The position numbers were made by a program, and so were the translations under genes. From assembly GCA_964568525.1 (NCBI GenBank), contig CAZMPM010000007.1, positions 1-46,854 on the forward strand: a stretch of 46,854 bases of DNA, in the 5' to 3' direction. Below the pieces are notes generated by a model. That model worked only from the letters and a program-made list of their open reading frames with translations, did not search any database and was not told where the DNA came from. This document shows, one piece after another, positions 8,016 through 15,870 of this stretch (position 1 is the stretch's first letter; each line of letters starts with the position of its first letter). This stretch comes from CAYZPB01 sp964568525. Its GTDB lineage: Bacteria > Bacillota > Bacilli > Tepidibacillales > Tepidibacillaceae.

Positions 8016-8462
8016 ATGAAAACGAAGAGACATTTAAAAATTCGTGAACTGATCACTAGCAATGCAATCGACACGCAAGAGGAGTTAGTCGATTTGCTTA
8101 AAGAGGATGGTTTTAATGTGACACAGGCAACGGTATCTCGTGATATTAAGGAGTTACACCTTGTCAAGGTGCCGTCAGAAGATGGTCGCTACAAATATAC
8201 GCTGCCGGCGGATCAGCGTTATAATCCACTGCAAAAGCTGAGACGGGCAATGCGTGATAGTTTTGTTAGTCTGGACTCAACGGAGAATTTAATTGTTATT
8301 AAAACACTCCCGGGAAATGCTAATGCGATTGGTGTTATAATTGATAATTTAAGCTGGCCGGAGATTATGGGAAATATTAGTGGCGATGACACCTGCTTAA
8401 TTATTTGCCGAAGCAAAGCCGCTGCCAAAGATGTATCCAAGAAATTATTAGATTTATTATAA
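8016..8462 (+). CDS. argR: Arginine repressor ArgR/AhrC
   Basis: Arginine-responsive repressor of arginine biosynthesis and activator of catabolism. The 148 residues comprise an N-terminal winged helix (HLKIRELITSNAIDTQEEL with recognition region TQATVSRDIKELHLVK) and a C-terminal arginine-binding oligomerisation domain ending in the conserved GNANAIGVIIDN and ISGDDTCLIICRS segments. An AGGAGG site lies 5 nt before the ATG. It has its own promoter with a perfect ARG box, and recN begins 11 nt after its stop codon. In many Firmicutes argR sits between tlyA and recN, as here. Confidence 0.96.
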   Translation: MKTKRHLKIRELITSNAIDTQEELVDLLKEDGFNVTQATVSRDIKELHLVKVPSEDGRYKYTLPADQRYNPLQKLRRAMRDSFVSLDSTENLIVIKTLPGNANAIGVIIDNLSWPEIMGNISGDDTCLIICRSKAAAKDVSKKLLDLL

Positions 8463-8473
8463 GTGGTGAAAAC

Positions 8474-10198
8474 ATGTTAGTAGAAATAACTATTAAAGAA
8501 TTTGCAATTATTGAAAACTTGAAAATTAATTTTAATGATGGTTTAAATATTCTGACTGGTGAAACAGGTGCGGGCAAGTCAATAATTATTGATGCAATTC
8601 AATTGATAATCGGTGGGCGTGGGTCGGTTGATTTTATCCGTAGTAGGGCAGACAAGTCGGAAATTGAAGCTATGTTTGATTTAGATTATAATCATTCGGT
8701 TTATTCGCTTCTTGATGAAAACGAGGTTGAGTATTCTAAAGAAGAGATGCTAATCATAACTCGCGAACTATTTCGCAATGGGAAAAGTGTCTGCAGGATT
8801 AACGGACAGGTCGTAAACCTGGCGTTACTAAAGGAAGTCGGCGCTAAAATTGTCCAACTATACAGTCAGTTACAGCATCAGCAGTTATTACATAATGAAA
8901 AACAACTAACTCTTCTTGATGGTTTTGCTGAAGATAAATTAGCGGAGATCAAAGTGGCATATAGCGAAAAATATCAGCGCTATGTTATGTTGAAAAAGAA
9001 TTTAATGCTTTTGCTGGATGATGAGCGTGAGACAGCACAACGTTTAGACTTGCTAAAATATCAAATTTCTGAGATAAAAGCGGCTAGTCTTAACCTGAAT
9101 GAAGAGGATGAACTTAATTATCAAAAAAACATGATAAATTATGCAGAAAAAATTGCTACTTCATTAAATATTGCACATGAAAATTTATCTAAGGAGCATG
9201 GTGCATTAGATTTAGTTGGAGTCTCACTAGTACAATTAGAACAGCTTATTGAGTATGACGAGAAATTTAAAGTATTACATGAAGAAATGACAAATGCTTT
9301 TTACCAACTGGATGAGCTGGCGCACGAGGTTGCGGGTCGCTTAAATAATATTGAATTTGATGCTAGTCAACTTGATCAGATTGAAGAACGACTCTCAGCT
9401 ATTTACTTTTTGAAAAGGAAATATGGGGATTCGATTGAGAGTATTTTAGAATATCTTGAGAAAAGTCTTATTGAACTAGATTATTTGGAAAACCGCGAGG
9501 TTCATTTGGAACAGTTAAAGCAGGATTTAAACACTGCTACGGCTGATATGTTAACTGATGCAATAACTCTTTCTAAAGAGCGAAGTAAGGCTGCACAAGA
9601 GTTAGCACGTTTAATTGAGATAGAACTTGCTGACCTGCAGATGAATAATACACGGATGGAAATAGCACTTGAGCATATTGAAGATTCTGCTGGTGTCGAA
9701 TATAAGGGAACTAAATATCAAATTACCAAAAATGGACTTGATCAGGTTGAGTTCTTAATTTCACCTAACCCCGGAGAGCCGCTTAAGCCATTAAATAAAA
9801 TAGCCTCTGGTGGTGAACTTTCGCGGATTATGTTAGCGACCTTGACAATTCTTGCGGAAAAGGAAGAGGTTCCGACTATTATTTTTGATGAAATTGATAC
9901 GGGAGTAAGTGGAAAAGCTGCACAGGCGATAGCTGAGAAACTAGCCAAGGTGTCTAAAAGTAAGCAGGTTTTTGCCATCACGCATTTATCGCAGGTGGCT
10001 GCAATGGCTGATTCACACTACTTGATCCAAAAAGATACTGATGAGATGATTACAAAAACTAAAATTAACCAGCTAAATCGGGATGAACGAGAAAGTGTTC
10101 TTGCAAGAATGCTTGGTGGAGTGGAAATTACTGATACTACCTATCGCCATGCTAGAGAATTAATCGAAAAAGCGCAGTTGTTTAAAGAAAAAATATAA
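8474..10198 (+). CDS. recN: DNA repair protein RecN
   Basis: SMC-like ATPase that acts early at double-strand breaks. The 574-residue protein has Walker A GETGAGKSIIIDAI near residue 33, a long central coiled coil (about 150-370), the ABC signature ASGGELSRIMLA, and Walker B PTIIFDEIDTGVSG. An in-frame ATG lies upstream inside argR, but the start MLVEITIKEFAII at 8474, behind GTGGTGA, is the family N-terminus. It follows argR by 11 nt and probably shares its promoter, so ArgR could also influence recN. Normally spoIVB would come next; here spo0A does. Confidence 0.96.
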   Translation: MLVEITIKEFAIIENLKINFNDGLNILTGETGAGKSIIIDAIQLIIGGRGSVDFIRSRADKSEIEAMFDLDYNHSVYSLLDENEVEYSKEEMLIITRELFRNGKSVCRINGQVVNLALLKEVGAKIVQLYSQLQHQQLLHNEKQLTLLDGFAEDKLAEIKVAYSEKYQRYVMLKKNLMLLLDDERETAQRLDLLKYQISEIKAASLNLNEEDELNYQKNMINYAEKIATSLNIAHENLSKEHGALDLVGVSLVQLEQLIEYDEKFKVLHEEMTNAFYQLDELAHEVAGRLNNIEFDASQLDQIEERLSAIYFLKRKYGDSIESILEYLEKSLIELDYLENREVHLEQLKQDLNTATADMLTDAITLSKERSKAAQELARLIEIELADLQMNNTRMEIALEHIEDSAGVEYKGTKYQITKNGLDQVEFLISPNPGEPLKPLNKIASGGELSRIMLATLTILAEKEEVPTIIFDEIDTGVSGKAAQAIAEKLAKVSKSKQVFAITHLSQVAAMADSHYLIQKDTDEMITKTKINQLNRDERESVLARMLGGVEITDTTYRHARELIEKAQLFKEKI

Positions 10199-10213
10199 TT
10201 AATTTATAAAAAT

Positions 10214-10242
10214 AAAGGAAATCCTTTAACTTTGTCGAAAAT
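10214..10242 (+). promoter_or_regulatory. Sigma-H-like promoter overlapping a 0A box upstream of spo0A
   Basis: AAAGGAAAT (10214-10222) matches the sigma-H -35 pattern RNAGGAWWW; after 11 nt, GTCGAAAAT (10234-10242) matches the -10 pattern RNNGAATWW with one mismatch. TTGTCGAA (10232-10239) is a full match to the Spo0A-binding 0A box and overlaps the -10. This parallels the sporulation promoter of B. subtilis spo0A. Confidence 0.65.
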
Positions 10243-10251
10243 TATCATTGA

Positions 10252-10267
10252 TTACGAGAAATCGTAA
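10252..10267 (+). repeat. Small hairpin in the spo0A leader
   Basis: TTACGA-GAAA-TCGTAA forms a perfect 6-bp hairpin with a GAAA tetraloop about 25 nt before the spo0A start codon. It is too short for a terminator and lacks a T run; it may stabilise the leader or affect translation. Confidence 0.4.
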
Positions 10268-10291
10268 AATTTAGCGACGAGGTGAAGGAAA

Positions 10292-11107
10292 ATGAAAAAA
10301 ATCAAACTTATTTTTGCGGATTTTAGCACTGAGTATTTAGAAATGTTGGGGAATTTTTTCAAAGAAGATCAAGAAGTTGAACTAACTGCAACAACTACCA
10401 ATGGTGACGAGTTACTGAGAACGCTAGAGATTATCAAACCAGATGTATTGCTATTAGATCTTGTTTTATATGGAATGGATGGACTTGGGGTGCTAGAACA
10501 GCTGAGGGTACGACCGAGTTTAAGGGGTATAAAAATTATTGTTTCATCGACTTTCAGTCATGAAAGCATTATTAAACAGGCGATTAAGCAGGGTGCAGAT
10601 TATTATTTGATTAAACCGGTAAATAAGGAGTTATTATTAACTAGAATCAAAGCGTTAGCGAAAACTGAAGCTGTCCTTGAAAACAATGCAAGTGGTTATG
10701 TGCAATTAGTTAAAGAACATAAAGCAATTTTTACAAATCCAAACGATACCAAGCTGTCAATTGTGGAATTACTACATGAGATTGGTGTGCCGGCACATAT
10801 TAAGGGTTACCGTTATTTAATTGAAGCCATTTATCAAGTATCTCTAGATGCTGAATTATTAGATCGAATTACGACTGGATTATATCCGATCCTGGCAGAT
10901 AAATTTGATTCAACAAAGAGCCGTGTAGAACGAGCGATTAGACATGCTATCGTGGTAGCATGGACACGCGGGGATAGAGAAATGATGCGCGAAGTGTTTG
11001 GTGTCATCGTTGATATTGACCGAATTAAGCCAACCAATAGTGAATTTATTGCAATGAGTGCGGCAAAGGTTAAACTGGAGTCTGAAAAATTAAATTCAGT
11101 AAGATAA
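10292..11107 (+). CDS. spo0A: Spo0A-type response regulator with divergent receiver
   Basis: The C-terminal half (about residues 150-268) is an unmistakable Spo0A DNA-binding domain: HEIGVPAHIKGYRYLIEAI, the recognition-helix segment SRVERAIRHAIVVAW and KPTNSEFIAMSA near the end. The N-terminal receiver keeps the phosphorylatable D56 and the switch lysine K108. It has F11 where B. subtilis has the second acidic-pocket aspartate, LYGMDG instead of the usual MPxxDG loop, and serine (S86) for the switch threonine. Metal binding and phosphorylation may therefore be altered. The gene follows recN directly with no spoIVB, has a sigma-H/0A-box promoter and a strong terminator. It is full length (271 residues) and looks intact. 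Identity is firm; its role in sporulation is doubtful. Confidence 0.95.
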   Translation: MKKIKLIFADFSTEYLEMLGNFFKEDQEVELTATTTNGDELLRTLEIIKPDVLLLDLVLYGMDGLGVLEQLRVRPSLRGIKIIVSSTFSHESIIKQAIKQGADYYLIKPVNKELLLTRIKALAKTEAVLENNASGYVQLVKEHKAIFTNPNDTKLSIVELLHEIGVPAHIKGYRYLIEAIYQVSLDAELLDRITTGLYPILADKFDSTKSRVERAIRHAIVVAWTRGDREMMREVFGVIVDIDRIKPTNSEFIAMSAAKVKLESEKLNSVR

Positions 11108-11118
11108 TTTTAAGGTTA

Positions 11119-11155
11119 AAGCAGGCCAGGCTTGCTTGGCCTGCTATTTTATTTT
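11119..11155 (+). terminator. Strong rho-independent terminator after spo0A
   Basis: The 9-bp GC-rich stem AGCAGGCCA/TGGCCTGCT (11119-11127/11136-11144) with an 8-nt loop is followed by ATTTTATTTTAT. Confidence 0.9.
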
Positions 11156-11213
11156 ATGCTTATCATAAGTACATGGTTAAGGAAGAATTAGAAAAAAGAA
11201 AGCGGGTTATTAA

Positions 11214-12656
11214 ATGTCTGCACTAATCAAGTCCAATGCTCCTAATAAAAGCAACGCAACTGCGGTTAATAGGTTTTCGCTTAGGATTATAATTACATTC
11301 CTTATATTAATGCTTATATTTGCTATTTCCATTTACTTTTTTCTGTTTCAACCGATGCGAAAGGAATTAACCGACAGCATGATTAAGAGCTTCAGCCAAC
11401 AGGCAGAGATGCGTTATCAAGTTTTTGATCATACTGTTGAATTAAGCATACAGACTGTAGAGGATTTGGCTGGCCGTGTTGGTATGCGCGAAATTATTAA
11501 TTATTATGACGGGAAAGTTGATTTGGAAGAACTAGCTAGTTTTGTTAAACCTAGATATAGAGATAGCTTGGCAAGTGCTGATTATTTAGTGCATGCTGAA
11601 AGAATTATTGACGGTGAGACCATTGGGTTGCTGTCAGCTGATGGCTTTGACTATGAGCAAGTAACTGCTAATAAAACTATTCTGACAGATGAATGGAATG
11701 AATCCTTCTATTTAGACAACGGCGATGTCTATTATATGATTGTTTCTCCGATTAGTGTTGAAGTCAAAGTACTCGGATATGACCATGTAATTTTTCGCTA
11801 TAATGAACCGTTAGCGATGTTTAAGTCAGAATATGTTAGTTCAGAAATCATTGATGCTACAGCATATGCTGAATTGACAAATTATGCTGAAATTGTTGCA
11901 TTTAATGACAATAGTGAAATTATGATCATAGACCATGTATACTACCATGTGACAGATTTAACTGATACTTACTACTTTGTTACATCTCAAGATGAAGAAA
12001 GTCTGCTACATGCCGTGGAAAATCTGATGTATCGTGCAGTTATTGTTATTCCATCTTTACTACTCGCACAAATATTGGTTATATTTTTCGTAGTAATTTT
12101 TTATGTAGGAAGAGAATTTGCAGTTTATGAAAATCATAATCGTAAGTTGAGTAGAGAACTTGACAAAGCGCAGTTGGATTCTTTAACAGGGGTAGGAGCG
12201 CGTGCTTTATGTGAGGAAGAGCTCGGATTTTTATTTGCCGAATACATAAAGAATGGTATATCGCCTGCGATACTGATGTTTGACCTTGATGACTTAAAGA
12301 AAATAAATGATTCTTATGGACATCTTGCAGGAGACGAAGCGATTAAAGCCGCTGTAGATGCTGTTGTTGCAAGCATACGTGCTGATGATCACGTATATCG
12401 TTGGGGTGGAGATGAATTTGTTGGAATTATTTATGGTCTTTTACCACAAAATGTAAGCAATTTTGTCGAAAAAATTCAGCAAGCTTTTGCTAATCTTGAA
12501 GTAATTTTTGAGAATAATGTAATTAGGCCGCGAATTTCTATCGGTGTTACTTACTTTTATGAGCAAGATTCCGATTATTTCAACGCAATAAGTCGCGCGG
12601 ATTATGCGATGTATAAATCAAAAATAAATGGTACTAATCAATCAACAGTTGTTTAA
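11214..12656 (+). CDS. Membrane diguanylate cyclase (GGDEF)
   Basis: The 480-residue protein has a transmembrane segment at about 23-45, an extracytoplasmic region of about 225 residues with an unrecognised, possibly Cache-like fold, a second membrane segment at 273-298, a short linker helix, and a GGDEF domain from about 318. The active-site GGDEF (398-402) is intact, as is FDLDDLKKIND. The inhibitory-site motif RxxD (RADD, 389-392) lies five residues upstream, so product inhibition by c-di-GMP is expected. It is followed after 24 nt by a PAS-GGDEF-HD-GYP gene, making a likely synthesis/degradation pair. The ribosome site before the ATG is weak (AAGCGGG). The ligand of the sensor is unknown. 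Confidence 0.9.
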   Translation: MSALIKSNAPNKSNATAVNRFSLRIIITFLILMLIFAISIYFFLFQPMRKELTDSMIKSFSQQAEMRYQVFDHTVELSIQTVEDLAGRVGMREIINYYDGKVDLEELASFVKPRYRDSLASADYLVHAERIIDGETIGLLSADGFDYEQVTANKTILTDEWNESFYLDNGDVYYMIVSPISVEVKVLGYDHVIFRYNEPLAMFKSEYVSSEIIDATAYAELTNYAEIVAFNDNSEIMIIDHVYYHVTDLTDTYYFVTSQDEESLLHAVENLMYRAVIVIPSLLLAQILVIFFVVIFYVGREFAVYENHNRKLSRELDKAQLDSLTGVGARALCEEELGFLFAEYIKNGISPAILMFDLDDLKKINDSYGHLAGDEAIKAAVDAVVASIRADDHVYRWGGDEFVGIIYGLLPQNVSNFVEKIQQAFANLEVIFENNVIRPRISIGVTYFYEQDSDYFNAISRADYAMYKSKINGTNQSTVV

Positions 12657-12680
12657 CATTACTGATTAAGGAGTTGTAAA

Positions 12681-13139
12681 ATGCAAAAAAATAATAGAAG
12701 AACGAGCTGTCCTTTTCCTAACATTGGGAATAAAGCGAGAATCTTTTATGTATCACTCGTAATCAATGTGTTGATTATTACTGTTGTATATTATCTCTAT
12801 TCTTTGAATCATTTGAAGTTGGACGCGAAAGATGGGGCCATTGAGTTATCTAATTCGGCTGCTTCTCTAATTTTTATTCCACATACTATAGAGGATGAGG
12901 AAACACACCTATCTAACGGGACTTCTCCTTCTCTTTCTCCTTTTGAAGAAGCATTGGCGCAGTTTGTTGAAAGTACAGATACAATCAATTATGCATTTAT
13001 CTTAAAAACCATTGATGGCGAAGTGAAAATTATTGCTGACTCATCAGCAACTGTTGATGATAAATGTAATGATTTCTTGGATAATGCGTCTGAATTAAGG
13101 ACATACGCACAACGAGTTTTTGTAAATGGGCGGCGCTAG
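12681..13139 (+). CDS. N-terminal fragment of a membrane sensor HD-GYP protein (frameshifted)
   Basis: The 152-residue piece has a cytoplasmic N-terminus, a membrane segment (about 20-42) and the first part of an extracytoplasmic sensor domain, then stops at TAG 13137-13139. The neighbouring frame continues the same sensor domain without a break (reading WAALVTPAIDMDCGSWIFALTPVYY across 13127-13201), so the fragment and the next one are one gene interrupted by a single-base loss, most likely near the T5 or G3 run at 13117-13130. ATG follows AAGGAG by 8 nt. Whether the shift is real or an assembly error in a homopolymer cannot be told here. Confidence 0.75.
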   Translation: MQKNNRRTSCPFPNIGNKARIFYVSLVINVLIITVVYYLYSLNHLKLDAKDGAIELSNSAASLIFIPHTIEDEETHLSNGTSPSLSPFEEALAQFVESTDTINYAFILKTIDGEVKIIADSSATVDDKCNDFLDNASELRTYAQRVFVNGRR

Positions 13140-13156
13140 TTACTCCTGCTATCGAT

Positions 13157-14815
13157 ATGGACTGTGGCAGTTGGATCTTTGCACTAACGCCTGTTTATTA
13201 TCCGGGCGAACAATTATATGCGGTTTTGGGATTTGGTTACGATGAAACTGAGTGGATTAGCGAGATATATCGCAAAATGCTACCAAATATAATGATCATA
13301 CTAATGATTTGGGGCTTAATTATTACACTGATTGGTATTCATTCACGACAAAAACAACTATTACGTTACTCGACTGAGCTGCGAGAAAGCGAGAGAAGTA
13401 AGGCATCTTATTTATCTCATATTGTCGGTATGGCTTATCGCTGTAAGAATGATCAGTATTGGACAATGGAATATGTTTCGGAGGGATGTTTTGATTTAAC
13501 TGGTTATCAACCAGAAAGTTTAATTTACAACAAGGAAATATCTTATAATGACCTAATCGCTAAGGAGCAACAGGAGCCAATGCGGCAAGAGTGGGATCGC
13601 ATCTTAGAACGCCACTTGCATTTCAGAGGTGAGTATCAGATTACAACGAGAGATGGCGAAATTAAATGGGTTGCTGAATATGGACATGGGGTTTATCGTG
13701 AGTATGGTTCTGTCGAGGCGCTTGAAGGAATAATTTTTGATATTACTGATCGTAAAATTAGTGAAGAACAGGTAAGTTTCCTCCAGGAACATGACTTGTT
13801 GACAGGACTTTATAATCGATTTTACATGGAGCGGGAGTTACGGTTATTTGACACTGAACAAAATTTGCCACTAACGATTATGATCTGTGATATAGACGGG
13901 TTAAGGCTGATAAATAACGCATATGGACATAATATTGGTGATTATGTAATTGGCATTGCTGCAAAAATAATTCAACAACGTTCCGGTAAAAAGGGGATAG
14001 TTGCGAATATGGGCGCCGGTGAATTTATGGTGCTCTTACCAAATACTAACCCGGTAATAGCGGAAGGAATCAGAAAAAATATTAAAGCTGCTGTGTTAAA
14101 GCACAACGCAGATAATATTTTTGCTTCGCATGAGCTTAATCTCTCAGTCGCTTATGAAACGCGTAAAACTATGGAGATATCAATTGATGAACTGTTAGTG
14201 CAGGTCGAAGAAAATCTTAAAAAACGAAAATTACTGGCTCGACACAGTGCCTATTCAGCGACTGTCTCTTCAATTATGGCGACTCTCTATGCAAAAAACC
14301 ATAAAACAGAAGAACATGGATTACGACTAGGCCTGATAGCTAAGGCGATAGGAGAAAAAATGGGGTTAAACGTGAATGATTTGGCTGACCTCCGTCTTCT
14401 CGGGCAATTGCATGATATCGGGAAAATTGGTGTGGATGATCGTATTTTAAACAAGCCGGGTGAGTTAACATCTGATGAATGGGAGCAAATGAAGAAGCAT
14501 CCGCTAATAAAACATAATATTGTTACTGCAACACCACAACTCTCGCACATCGCAAATTATATTTTAACGCACCATGAACGCTTTGATGGTACTGGCTACC
14601 CAGCTGGTCTTGCTGGTGAAGAGATACCGCTAATTTCTCGTATTTTAGCTGTTGCTGATGCCTATGATGCAATGACCGAGGCGCGGGTTTATCGCGAAGC
14701 GCTTTCAGAGGAAGTGGCGATAAACGAAATTAAAACAAATTCTGGAACACAGTTTGACCCTGAAGTAGTTGCTGTTTTTGTTAAATTACTAGAAGAGAAT
14801 AAACACAGTTTTTAA
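13157..14815 (+). CDS. PAS-GGDEF(degenerate)-HD-GYP phosphodiesterase, C-terminal part of frameshifted gene
   Basis: This frame can be followed back to about 13121, and the ATG at 13157 is probably not a real start. It carries the end of the sensor domain, a membrane segment (about 43-62), a PAS/PAC domain (about 80-205), a GGDEF domain whose signature is degraded to GAGEF (286-290), and an HD-GYP domain with H419-D420 (LHDIGKIG) and FDGTGYP at 476-482. The HD-GYP half looks competent to hydrolyse c-di-GMP, while the GGDEF half probably cannot synthesise it and may act as a GTP-sensing or regulatory domain. Joined to the upstream piece, the protein would be about 710 residues. It pairs with the diguanylate cyclase gene upstream. 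Confidence 0.88.
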   Translation: MDCGSWIFALTPVYYPGEQLYAVLGFGYDETEWISEIYRKMLPNIMIILMIWGLIITLIGIHSRQKQLLRYSTELRESERSKASYLSHIVGMAYRCKNDQYWTMEYVSEGCFDLTGYQPESLIYNKEISYNDLIAKEQQEPMRQEWDRILERHLHFRGEYQITTRDGEIKWVAEYGHGVYREYGSVEALEGIIFDITDRKISEEQVSFLQEHDLLTGLYNRFYMERELRLFDTEQNLPLTIMICDIDGLRLINNAYGHNIGDYVIGIAAKIIQQRSGKKGIVANMGAGEFMVLLPNTNPVIAEGIRKNIKAAVLKHNADNIFASHELNLSVAYETRKTMEISIDELLVQVEENLKKRKLLARHSAYSATVSSIMATLYAKNHKTEEHGLRLGLIAKAIGEKMGLNVNDLADLRLLGQLHDIGKIGVDDRILNKPGELTSDEWEQMKKHPLIKHNIVTATPQLSHIANYILTHHERFDGTGYPAGLAGEEIPLISRILAVADAYDAMTEARVYREALSEEVAINEIKTNSGTQFDPEVVAVFVKLLEENKHSF

Positions 14816-14945
14816 TTTACAAACAATGATAAATTATATAAACTACATCTTAATATATGTTTTCTGAAAATACCTATATAATAATTATATTGGGTTTTTT
14901 CATATATAAGTTACAGTTACATTAACCAGAAGGGAGTGATTAATT

Positions 14946-15614
14946 ATTAATCCAAGGATTAAAATAATTACAGGACATTTCGGCAGCGGGAAAACGGAAA
15001 TTGCGATTAATCTTGCTTTGGCAGAGCGAAAGAAATTTGCGAAAGTGGCGGTAACGGATCTCGATGTGGTTAATCCCTATTTTCGTACTCGCGATGTAAG
15101 GGAGCTGTTAGAAGCAGCCGATGTGAAATTAATCGCACCCGAAGGTAAGCTTGGTACCTCTGACCTGCCAATTGTATCAGGAGCCATTTATGGTGTAATC
15201 CAAAATCCTGAATATCGTCTGATAATTGATGTTGGTGGCGACCAAGATGGTGCAATTGCGCTTGGACAGTATTATAATGATTTGCAAGGAACTGATTATC
15301 AAATGTATTTTGTTATCAATGCAAATCGTCCTTTAGTTAATGATTTAGCAGGGGTCACTAATGCTATTACTCGGATTGAAAGTGTCTCCCGTATCAGGGT
15401 TACTGGTCTGATCAATAATACACATCTTGGTCCTGATACGACCAACAAAGATATTAAAAAAGGGATTGAATTAACGGAAGCAGTTTCTGTTAAATTAAAT
15501 ATACCCTTTCTCTATACGACGATTGATGAGAGATTTATCACGACAACAAGAGAAATTGCCGATTTTAATAAGGTATTTTATATTGAGAGATATTTAAAAC
15601 TACCATGGGAGTAA
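14946..15614 (+). CDS. P-loop ATPase associated with 2-oxoacid oxidoreductase genes, probable AUU start
   Basis: A nucleotide-binding protein of about 222 residues. The Walker A motif GHFGSGKTEIAIN is encoded at about 14970-15009, upstream of the first in-frame ATG (15018), so starting at that ATG would delete the P-loop. The frame is open only back to 14940 and contains no ATG, GTG or TTG in that stretch; ATT at 14946 (then N-P-R-I-K-I-I-T-G) lies 9 nt after AGGGAG and is the best start. Later segments LIIDVGGDQDG and LINNTHLGPDTT fit a SIMIBI/MinD-like ATPase. It ends 17 nt before the ferredoxin subunit and is probably co-transcribed with it. A maturation or metallocentre role for the oxidoreductase is a guess from position. 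Confidence 0.8.
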   Translation: MNPRIKIITGHFGSGKTEIAINLALAERKKFAKVAVTDLDVVNPYFRTRDVRELLEAADVKLIAPEGKLGTSDLPIVSGAIYGVIQNPEYRLIIDVGGDQDGAIALGQYYNDLQGTDYQMYFVINANRPLVNDLAGVTNAITRIESVSRIRVTGLINNTHLGPDTTNKDIKKGIELTEAVSVKLNIPFLYTTIDERFITTTREIADFNKVFYIERYLKLPWE

Positions 15615-15631
15615 AAGAAGGGGGAGATATA

Positions 15632-15847
15632 ATGGAAAAAAGAGTTGTGTTTGATGAAAAACTCTGTAAGGGCTGCAAGCTATGTATTGAATTCTGCCCG
15701 CAAAATATCGTAATACTTGTTGAGGAATTGAATGAAAAGGGTTACCGGACTGCTGATGTGTACGAGCAGGATAAGTGCACGAGTTGCAAAGCATGTGCCA
15801 TTGTCTGCCCTGATAATGTTATCACAGTCTATCGCCCAACAAAATAA
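15632..15847 (+). CDS. 2-oxoacid:ferredoxin oxidoreductase, delta subunit (2[4Fe-4S] ferredoxin)
   Basis: The 71-residue protein has two CxxCxxCxxxCP clusters: CKGCKLCIEFCPQ and CTSCKACAIVCPD. It passes electrons from the oxidoreductase core to external ferredoxin. An in-frame ATG at 15605 overlaps the upstream gene and would place the ribosome site inside the protein; the ATG at 15632 follows GGGGGAG by 5 nt and gives the family N-terminus MEKRVVFDEKLCKGC. It is first of a delta-alpha-beta-gamma gene set. Confidence 0.93.
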   Translation: MEKRVVFDEKLCKGCKLCIEFCPQNIVILVEELNEKGYRTADVYEQDKCTSCKACAIVCPDNVITVYRPTK

Positions 15848-15870
15848 TAATTGAGAGAGGAGAGAAACAG

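Noticed and set aside
12463..12470. TTGTCGAA 0A-box match inside the diguanylate cyclase gene
   Set aside because: It lies deep within coding sequence and encodes ordinary residues; an isolated 8-mer can occur by chance.
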